5,927 bases of DNA. It comes from an uncultured Gemmatimonadota bacterium. Lineage in GTDB: Bacteria > Gemmatimonadota > Gemmatimonadetes > Gemmatimonadales > Gemmatimonadaceae. The stretch is from assembly GCA_903894655.1 (NCBI GenBank), contig CAITQY010000389.1, positions 1-5,927 of the forward strand, written 5' to 3'. The notes beneath the pieces were generated by a model, which saw only the letters and a list, made by a program, of their open reading frames with translations, was not told the origin of the DNA and did no database searches. Positions 1-4,967 of the stretch are shown piece after piece (position 1 is the stretch's first letter; each line of letters begins with the position of its first letter). A program made the translations under genes and the position numbers.

Positions 1-2
1 GC

Positions 3-1388
3 AAGTTCGGCGCGATCTTTCGTCGTTCGCTCAACGCGACGAATGTGCAGATCGCGATGGCGGAGGCCGACCTCGCACGCCAGTCCGCGTTTGTGGCGCC
101 GAGCGCGCCGCCGGTGCTCGTGCGACCATTCTCGCCGGCCGAGCCGAGCGAAGTGCCGGCGTTTCTCACCACCGCGGTGACGACGCGCCGTGGTGATGCC
201 ATCACCTACGCGCCGAAGATCACCACGCCGCAAGCCGCAACGCAACAGGCCGATCGGGACTTCCGCGCGATGCTCAACATCTCACTCGGCGGCGCCGCGC
301 GCCTCGCCTCGTTCGCGGCCGCCATGTTGCTGCTCGGCGCCACGTCGCTGAGCGCGCAGGCCGCCACTCAGGGCGCGCCGCCGCGTCCGGCCACGCCGGC
401 AGTTGCCGCGGCCACGCCCGTTCCGCTACCGGCGCCGGCGCTACCGGGCGCCCCGGCCGCAGCCGTTACGCTCGCGCCTACGGCACCGGCTGCTCCCGAT
501 TTCACGCCGCCGGCCTCGCTGCAGCGCCTCACGCAGGATCTCGTGCAGAAGGCCGCCGCGGCAGACGCGGCCACCAACAGCGCCGCCGCGAAGCCAAAGA
601 GCCGCCACTCACGGCTGGGGGTAACGCCGGGCGCCGACAATGGCGCGGCACTGACCGCGCAGGCCGCCGCGCCGGCGCCGGTCGGCACCGACGACGCGAT
701 CATGCGCATGATGCCGCAGATGGATATGAAGCTCGGCGGCGACGGCGAGACCGGTGGCCTACGCCTGAACGGTACCGTCGGTATCGTCGTCATGATGGGG
801 CTGCTGACGCTGCTCCCCACGTTGCTGCTGATGATGACGGGGTTCACCCGCATCCTGATCGTGCTGCACTTCCTCAAGCAGGCGATGGGGACCCAGAGCG
901 CACCGCCCGCCCACCTGCTGGCCGGCATGGCACTGCTGCTGACCGGCTTCGTGATGACGCCGACGCTCACGCAGGTGAATCGTGAGGCCATCGAGCCGTG
1001 GCTCGAAGGCAAGATATCGCAAGTGGAGATGATGAAGACCGGCGTGCAACCGATGCGCGAGTTCATGCTGCGGCAGACCCGTGAATCGGATCTCAAGACC
1101 TTTGTCGAGATGAGCCGCATGCCGCGCCCCGACACGGTCGACGACGTCCCGCTGCATGTGTTGATGTCGGCGTTCGTGGCCAGCGAGCTGCGCACCGCCT
1201 TTCAGATCGGCTTCGCGATCTACCTGCCGTTCATCATCATCGATGCGGTGGTCGCCTCGGTACTCATGAGCATGGGCATGATGATGCTCCCGCCGGCCAT
1301 GATTTCCTTGCCCTTCAAACTATTGCTCTTCGTCCTGGTGGATGGCTGGACGCTCACCATCACGAGCTTGGTCCAGAGTTTCAAGTAG
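3..1388 (+). CDS. fliP: Flagellar export-gate protein FliP, 5' end uncertain or upstream of window (possible FliO-FliP fusion)
   Basis: FliP is a core membrane subunit of the flagellar type III export gate, where it assembles with FliQ and FliR inside the basal body. Residues are numbered from the GTG at 45. The FliP core spans about 217-447, with hydrophobic segments near 243-265, 288-307, 386-408 and 418-436. Both family signatures are visible: AFVASELRTAFQIGF (376-390) and the YLPFIIID...SMGMMMLPP stretch (393-417), whose Met run M412-M414 matches the known methionine gasket. Upstream lie a signal-peptide-like segment (76-106, ending AQA) and an Ala/Pro-rich linker (107-216), so the protein is much longer than the usual 245-255 residues. 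The frame is open to the left edge with good codon bias, while the other two forward frames stop near 180 and 194. The true start is therefore either outside the window (fusion) or at the ATG at 270. No fliQ or fliR follows. FliP identity is very secure; the start is not. Confidence 0.95.
   Translation, partial: KFGAIFRRSLNATNVQIAMAEADLARQSAFVAPSAPPVLVRPFSPAEPSEVPAFLTTAVTTRRGDAITYAPKITTPQAATQQADRDFRAMLNISLGGAARLASFAAAMLLLGATSLSAQAATQGAPPRPATPAVAAATPVPLPAPALPGAPAAAVTLAPTAPAAPDFTPPASLQRLTQDLVQKAAAADAATNSAAAKPKSRHSRLGVTPGADNGAALTAQAAAPAPVGTDDAIMRMMPQMDMKLGGDGETGGLRLNGTVGIVVMMGLLTLLPTLLLMMTGFTRILIVLHFLKQAMGTQSAPPAHLLAGMALLLTGFVMTPTLTQVNREAIEPWLEGKISQVEMMKTGVQPMREFMLRQTRESDLKTFVEMSRMPRPDTVDDVPLHVLMSAFVASELRTAFQIGFAIYLPFIIIDAVVASVLMSMGMMMLPPAMISLPFKLLLFVLVDGWTLTITSLVQSFK
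256..272 (+). promoter_or_regulatory. Possible internal Shine-Dalgarno and ATG start for FliP
   Basis: A GGGA at 256-259 lies ten bases before an in-frame ATG at 270. Translation from this ATG begins directly with a classical signal peptide: a short n-region with an Arg, a hydrophobic stretch (LASFAAAMLLLGATSLS) and an AQA signal peptidase I site. FliP of enterobacteria carries a cleaved signal peptide, so this is a credible start for a stand-alone 372-residue FliP. The GTG at 45 has no visible ribosome binding site. Coding-like codon use upstream of 270 argues that translation also runs through this point. Confidence 0.35.
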
Positions 1389-1394
1389 TGCGAC

Positions 1395-1411
1395 GTGAGG
1401 GCGACCCTCGC
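1395..1411 (+). terminator. Weak hairpin after fliP, possible terminator
   Basis: GAGGG (1397-1401) and CCCTC (1405-1409) can pair around a three-base CGA loop, extended by a T-G wobble and a G-C pair. It begins seven bases after the fliP stop codon. There is no clear T tract after it, so intrinsic termination is doubtful. Confidence 0.2.
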
Positions 1412-1418
1412 ATTCTGT

Positions 1419-1446
1419 CCGGGTTTGCCTGATCAACGGCCGATGT
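1419..1446 (+). promoter_or_regulatory. Candidate sigma-28 (FliA-type) promoter upstream of cheA
   Basis: GCCGATGT at 1439-1446 matches six of eight positions of the FliA -10 consensus GCCGATAA. Twelve bases upstream, CCGGGTTT (1419-1426) matches only the GTTT half of the -35 consensus TAAAGTTT. Chemotaxis genes are commonly FliA-dependent and the site lies in the only sizeable gap before cheA. The conserved TAAA is missing, so this is a tentative call. Confidence 0.2.
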
Positions 1447-1467
1447 AACGAGAACATGGCGGTCCAA

Positions 1468-1486
1468 TTCGGAATGCAAGTCCGAA
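1468..1486. repeat. Short inverted repeat in the fliP-cheA spacer
   Basis: TTCGGA (1468-1473) and TCCGAA (1481-1486) form a perfect six-base inverted repeat separated by seven bases. It could be an operator half-site pair or an RNA hairpin in the cheA leader. A match this short can also occur by chance. It lies about 130 bases before the cheA start and has no T tract. Confidence 0.25.
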
Positions 1487-1600
1487 CATGCTCAAGTCTG
1501 CAGTCAACAGGGCCGAGAATTGAAGATGTTGAGGTAGGTGCACGAGCGACACAACGAACATCGGGGCGACGCTGCCTCCACACCGCATGAGACACAAGCC

Positions 1601-1604
1601 GGAG
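1601..1604 (+). promoter_or_regulatory. Shine-Dalgarno site of cheA
   Basis: GGAG lies ten bases before the ATG at 1615. An in-frame TGA at 1588-1590 precedes it, so this ATG is the first possible ATG start and fixes the CheA N-terminus. Confidence 0.6.
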
Positions 1605-1614
1605 TGGGTGCAGT

Positions 1615-4059
1615 ATGTCCGAATCAACCGACGGCAACGAGATCGTCACCGAGTTCCTCGTCGAAAGCTACGAGGGGCTCGATCAGCTGGACCTCGATCT
1701 CGTCGAGCTCGAACAGTGCGGTGGCAACGCCGAGTTGATCGGCCGGGTGTTCCGATGCGTCCACACCATCAAGGGCACCTGCGGATTCCTCGGGTTCGGT
1801 AAGCTCGAGAGCGTCGCCCACGTGGGCGAGAATCTCTTGTCGAAAGTCCGCGACGGATCGATCGGCATTACGCCCGATCTCACGTCCGCCCTGCTGCGCC
1901 TGAACGACGCGATCCGCGGCATGCTGGTGCACATCGAGGCGCACGGCCAGGAAGGCGACACCGATCATTCGGATCTCATCGCGACGCTCGTGGAACTGGT
2001 CGAGCGGCCCGTCTCGGGGACCGCTCCCGTGGCGCGTACAGCGGCGCCCGATGCGTCCGACGACGAGACCGACACCGACACCGACACGGACACCGACACC
2101 GGCCGTAACGCCTTCGAGCAGGCGCTCGAGCAGGCGCGCGCCGCATTGCCTGCCACACCGAAGCTCGGCGAGATCCTCGTGCGGCAGGGCACGGCAAGTG
2201 CCGCCGACGTGGCCGCCGCGGTCCAGGAGCAAGACGAGCCCGCGCGCCCGCGCGTGGGCGAGATTCTCGTGGCCCGCGGCGCCACGACACCCACGGCCGT
2301 GAAGGACGCCCTGGAAACGCAGCACGACGTGCGCGCCGGCACCGTGAGCGATGGCAACATCCGCGTTGACGTCGCGCTCCTCGACCGGCTCATGAACCTC
2401 GTCGGCGAGCTCGTGCTCGCCCGCAACCAGATTCTCCAGTGCACCGCGTCCAGCGCGGACAGCGCGCTCAATAGCACGACGCAGCGTCTCAATCTCATCA
2501 CGTCCGAGCTGCAGGAAGGCGTGATGAAGACCCGGATGCAGCCGATCGGCAATGTCTGGAGCAAGTTCCCGCGCGTCGTCCGCGATTTGGCGGTGACCTG
2601 CGGCAAGCAGGTCACGATCCATATGGAAGGCGCGGAGACAGAACTCGACAAGACGATTATCGAGGCGATCAAGGATCCGCTGACGCACATCGTGCGCAAC
2701 TCGATCGACCACGGCATCGAATCCCCACGTGAGCGTGTGGTGAATGACAAGAGCCCGGAAGGGCGCTTGCTGTTGCGCGCCTTCCACGAGGGCGGTCAGG
2801 TCAACATCGAGATCACCGACGACGGCGCGGGCATCGATCCCACGCGACTGCGCAACAAGGCGGTCGAGAAGGGACTGCTCACCGCCGACGCGGCCGCGCG
2901 ACTCAGCGATCGCGAAGCGATGCATCTGATCTTCGCGGCGGGATTCTCGACGGCGGCCAAGGTCACCAACGTCTCCGGCCGCGGTGTGGGCATGGACGTG
3001 GTGAAGACCAACATCGAGAAGATCGGTGGCACCGTCGATGTCACGAGCACGATCGGTGCGGGCACTACCCTGCGCATCAAGATTCCACTCACGCTGGCGA
3101 TTATCCCGGGGTTGATCATCACCTCGGGCGGCGAGCGCTTCGCCATTCCGCAGGTGAGCCTGCTCGAACTCGTCCGCATGGAACATGACGAGGCGAAGCA
3201 GCGCGTCGAGATGATCTATGACTCGCCCGTCTATCGCCTGCGCGGAAAGCTGTTACCGCTGGTGCATCTCAGCCATGCGCTGGGGCTCGGTCGCAAGCCG
3301 TGGCCGCACGAAGACGGCGCGGTCGACGAACCGCTCAACATCGTCGTGCTGCAAACCGACGGCATGTCGTTCGGGCTCGTCGTCGATCAGATCAACGACA
3401 CCGAGGAAATCGTCGTCAAGCCGCTCGGCAAACAGCTCAAGGGCATCGCCACCTTCGCCGGTGCCACGATCATGGGCGACGGCAAAGTGGCGCTCATTCT
3501 CGATGTCCACGGACTCGCGCAGCGCGCCGGCGTGCTGACCGGCGATCGCGATCGCAACGCCGCCGATCAGCGGACCGATCAGCGGAGCGCCGGTGAGCCA
3601 ACGCAAACGCTGCTCCTTTTCGGCTTCGGTGGTATTCACCGCATGGCTCTCCCCCTCTCCGAGATCGCCCGACTGGAAGAGTTTGCCCCCGATATCGTGG
3701 AGCACACCGGCCGCTACGACGTCGTGCAGTATCGCGACCGCATCATGCCGCTCGTGCGCCTCAGTGACGTGCTCGATGGCGTCACGTCGGACGCCGTGGA
3801 CGGCGACATGCTGCAAGTCATCGTCTACGCCCATGATGACCAGTACGTCGGCCTCGTCGTCGACCGCATCCTCGACATCGTCGAAAGCACGGTGAAGGTC
3901 CAGCGGCGACGCCGCGCCGGCACCGTGCTCGGCTCCGCGGTCATCCAGGACAAGGTCACGGACATTCTCGACATCCGCCACCTCATCCACCACGTCGAGG
4001 ACGACTTCCTGGCGACGTCTCCTGCAATCGAAACCCGCGAGGTCGCCCTCCATGGCTGA
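1615..4059 (+). CDS. cheA: Chemotaxis histidine kinase CheA with two CheW-like domains and GspE-N-like linker repeats
   Basis: CheA couples chemoreceptor arrays to flagellar motors by autophosphorylation on a histidine and transfer to CheY/CheB. Visible domains in order: P1 phosphotransfer (about 1-132) with phospho-acceptor His50 in HTIKGTCGFLGF; a Thr/Asp-repeat linker (152-162); two LGEILV-type repeats (183-206 and 213-236); P3 dimerisation (about 249-310, starting VDVALLDRLMNLVGELVLAR); the P4 ATPase with N box LTHIVRNSIDHGIE (356-369), G1 DDGAGID (402-408), F box FAAGFSTA (440-447) and G2 GRGVGMDVV (455-463); a first CheW-like P5 domain (about 493-638); and a second CheW-like domain (about 664-795). 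All key kinase residues appear intact. No P2 CheY-binding domain is recognisable. At 814 residues it is longer than E. coli CheA (654). It is the first gene of a tight cluster and overlaps cheW by eight bases. Confidence 0.97.
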   Translation: MSESTDGNEIVTEFLVESYEGLDQLDLDLVELEQCGGNAELIGRVFRCVHTIKGTCGFLGFGKLESVAHVGENLLSKVRDGSIGITPDLTSALLRLNDAIRGMLVHIEAHGQEGDTDHSDLIATLVELVERPVSGTAPVARTAAPDASDDETDTDTDTDTDTGRNAFEQALEQARAALPATPKLGEILVRQGTASAADVAAAVQEQDEPARPRVGEILVARGATTPTAVKDALETQHDVRAGTVSDGNIRVDVALLDRLMNLVGELVLARNQILQCTASSADSALNSTTQRLNLITSELQEGVMKTRMQPIGNVWSKFPRVVRDLAVTCGKQVTIHMEGAETELDKTIIEAIKDPLTHIVRNSIDHGIESPRERVVNDKSPEGRLLLRAFHEGGQVNIEITDDGAGIDPTRLRNKAVEKGLLTADAAARLSDREAMHLIFAAGFSTAAKVTNVSGRGVGMDVVKTNIEKIGGTVDVTSTIGAGTTLRIKIPLTLAIIPGLIITSGGERFAIPQVSLLELVRMEHDEAKQRVEMIYDSPVYRLRGKLLPLVHLSHALGLGRKPWPHEDGAVDEPLNIVVLQTDGMSFGLVVDQINDTEEIVVKPLGKQLKGIATFAGATIMGDGKVALILDVHGLAQRAGVLTGDRDRNAADQRTDQRSAGEPTQTLLLFGFGGIHRMALPLSEIARLEEFAPDIVEHTGRYDVVQYRDRIMPLVRLSDVLDGVTSDAVDGDMLQVIVYAHDDQYVGLVVDRILDIVESTVKVQRRRRAGTVLGSAVIQDKVTDILDIRHLIHHVEDDFLATSPAIETREVALHG
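2071..2100 (+). repeat. In-frame hexanucleotide repeat (GACACC x5) in cheA
   Basis: Five consecutive copies of GACACC, the third ending in G instead of C, encode alternating Asp-Thr in the linker after the P1 domain (the peptide tract is residues 152-162). Copy changes would stay in frame and alter only linker length. Confidence 0.9.
2161..2322 (+). other. Tandem GspE-N/MshEN-like repeat pair inside CheA
   Basis: Two segments spaced exactly 30 residues apart share the pattern [KR]-x-GEILV-x-x-G-x(6)-V-x-x-A-[VL]-x-x-Q: residues 183-206 (KLGEILVRQG...) and 213-236 (RVGEILVARG...). This pattern recalls the N-terminal helical repeats of type II secretion/pilus ATPases (GspE-N, MshEN), some of which bind c-di-GMP or form docking surfaces. 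The resemblance is by eye and the pair may serve only as a structured spacer between the P1 and P3 domains. Confidence 0.6.
3563..3586 (+). repeat. Perfect 12-base tandem duplication in the cheA inter-CheW linker
   Basis: CCGATCAGCGGA occurs twice back to back (3563-3574 and 3575-3586), giving the repeated peptide DQR-T/S in the linker between the two CheW-like domains of CheA. The duplication keeps the reading frame and probably arose by replication slippage. Confidence 0.9.
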
Positions 4060-4501
4060 TGGCACGCAGTACTGCACGTTCTGGGTCGGATCACTCTACC
4101 TCGGCACCGATGTACACAAGGTGCAGGAAGTGATGCGCACCCTCGAAATGACACCGGTGCCGCTCGCACCACACGCTGTGCGCGGCCTGATCAATCTGCG
4201 CGGACAGATCGTGACCGCGATCGATCTTCGTCGCCGGCTCGGTCTTCCCGAACGCCCCGCCGATCAAGAGCCCATGAATGTCGTGATGCGCACAGACGAC
4301 GGCGCGGTCAGTCTGCTCGTGGACGAGATCGGTGATGTGATCGAAGTCAACGAAGAGGCCTTCGAGCCGCCGCCGGATACGCTGCAAGGCGATGCCCGTG
4401 CGCTGATCAAAGGGGTGTACAAACTGAACGGACAACTGCTCCTCATCCTCGACAGCGTCAAGACGGCGTCGTCGGAACTCACTCTCGCGTTGGCAAGCTG
4501 A
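4052..4501 (+). CDS. cheW: Chemotaxis adaptor protein CheW
   Basis: CheW is a cytoplasmic adaptor that links receptor tips to the P5 domain of CheA in the signalling array. The 149 residues make up a single CheW domain of ordinary length. The start QYCTFWVGSLYLGTDVHKVQEV is the usual first strand region, and GLINLRGQIVTAIDLRRRLGL (45-65) contains the conserved NLRG motif, whose Arg50 corresponds to the receptor/CheA-interface arginine of E. coli CheW. The end KGVYKLNGQLLLILD matches the last family strand. The ATG overlaps the cheA stop by eight bases and a GAGG at 4039-4042 precedes it, so translation is probably coupled to cheA. The protein stands beside a CheA that already carries two CheW-like domains, so three CheW folds are encoded in a row. 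Confidence 0.96.
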   Translation: MADGTQYCTFWVGSLYLGTDVHKVQEVMRTLEMTPVPLAPHAVRGLINLRGQIVTAIDLRRRLGLPERPADQEPMNVVMRTDDGAVSLLVDEIGDVIEVNEEAFEPPPDTLQGDARALIKGVYKLNGQLLLILDSVKTASSELTLALAS

Positions 4502-4502
4502 C

Positions 4503-4967
4503 ATGCTGCATTTTCTCTCGACACTCGTTCTGATCGGCATCGGCGTCGGCCTCTGGTTCCGTCGCCGGAATCCGCAGTACCATATGCCGATCATGATCGC
4601 CTGCTTCGTCGCCGACGTGAGTCTCGTGCTCTGGATTGAGCTGAATCGCCATGCGGTTGAAACGGTGGTGAAGAGCATCAAGCCCATCGTCCTGGTACAT
4701 GCCGGGATCTCGCTCACGACGATCGTGTGCTACCTAGCGCTGCTCGGACTCGGCTTTGGCCTGTTTCGCGGCAATGGCCGCCTGCGGCTTACGCACAAGC
4801 GCGTCGGCATGACGTTCATGACGTTTCGCCTGCTGAACTACGCCACGGCCTTCTTCGTCGTAGCCGACAAGCCAGCGGTGCCCGCTGCGCCACGCGTAGC
4901 GACCAACACAGTGCGCACGGCCGATGCAACCGCATCCGTGCTGCCGCGGAACGTGTCATGGCAGTAG
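4503..4967 (+). CDS. Small four-helix membrane protein, DUF420 (YozB/CtaM)-like
   Basis: The 154-residue product has four hydrophobic segments at about 2-19, 28-46, 62-86 and 103-121, followed by a 33-residue Ala/Thr/Val-rich tail. Basic loops (RRRN at 20-23; RGNGRLRLTHKR at 89-100) suggest the ends outside and those two loops in the cytoplasm. Histidines sit at helix ends: H27 (HMPIM), H50, H66 (VLVHAGIS) and H98 (THKRVG). The layout HxxxM - TM - H in TM3 - HKxxG before TM4 resembles, from memory, the DUF420 family including B. subtilis YozB and staphylococcal CtaM, which is needed for heme-copper oxidase maturation. The ATG follows the cheW stop after one base and the 3' end overlaps the globin-PAS gene by ten bases, pointing to coupled expression. 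Its role in a chemotaxis cluster is unknown. The family call is moderate; that the gene is real is well supported. Confidence 0.8.
   Translation: MLHFLSTLVLIGIGVGLWFRRRNPQYHMPIMIACFVADVSLVLWIELNRHAVETVVKSIKPIVLVHAGISLTTIVCYLALLGLGFGLFRGNGRLRLTHKRVGMTFMTFRLLNYATAFFVVADKPAVPAAPRVATNTVRTADATASVLPRNVSWQ

Noticed and set aside
45..47. GTG at 45 as the true fliP start
   Set aside because: No Shine-Dalgarno precedes it and coding-like sequence continues upstream in frame; it is only the first possible start codon seen in the window.
368..1195. 275-codon minus-strand frame opposite fliP
   Set aside because: Low-complexity Ala/Gly/Ser shadow of the Ala/Pro linker; FliP motifs on the plus strand explain the region.
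1520..1550. Sigma-70 promoter from TTGAAG at 1520
   Set aside because: No TATAAT-like hexamer lies 16-18 bases downstream; the sequence there is GC-rich.
1389..1614. Riboswitch, tRNA or other structured RNA in the spacer
   Set aside because: Only two short hairpins can be drawn and no known riboswitch core (including c-di-GMP type) or tRNA fold was recognised.
1433..1627. 64-codon minus-strand frame in the fliP-cheA spacer
   Set aside because: No convincing ribosome binding site, no family resemblance and Cys/Arg-rich composition; the plus-strand frames at 1538 and 1587 likewise run into cheA in the wrong frame.
1624..3186. 520-codon open frame on the minus strand opposite cheA
   Set aside because: It mirrors the cheA codon pattern, is rich in Arg/His/Asp/Ala with no recognisable domain, and cheA on the plus strand is unambiguous. 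Long antisense frames are expected in GC-rich genes.
3253..4077. 274-codon minus-strand frame opposite the cheA 3' end
   Set aside because: Composition (Asp/Val/His-rich) is that of an antisense shadow and it lies wholly inside the CheW-like domains of CheA and the start of cheW.
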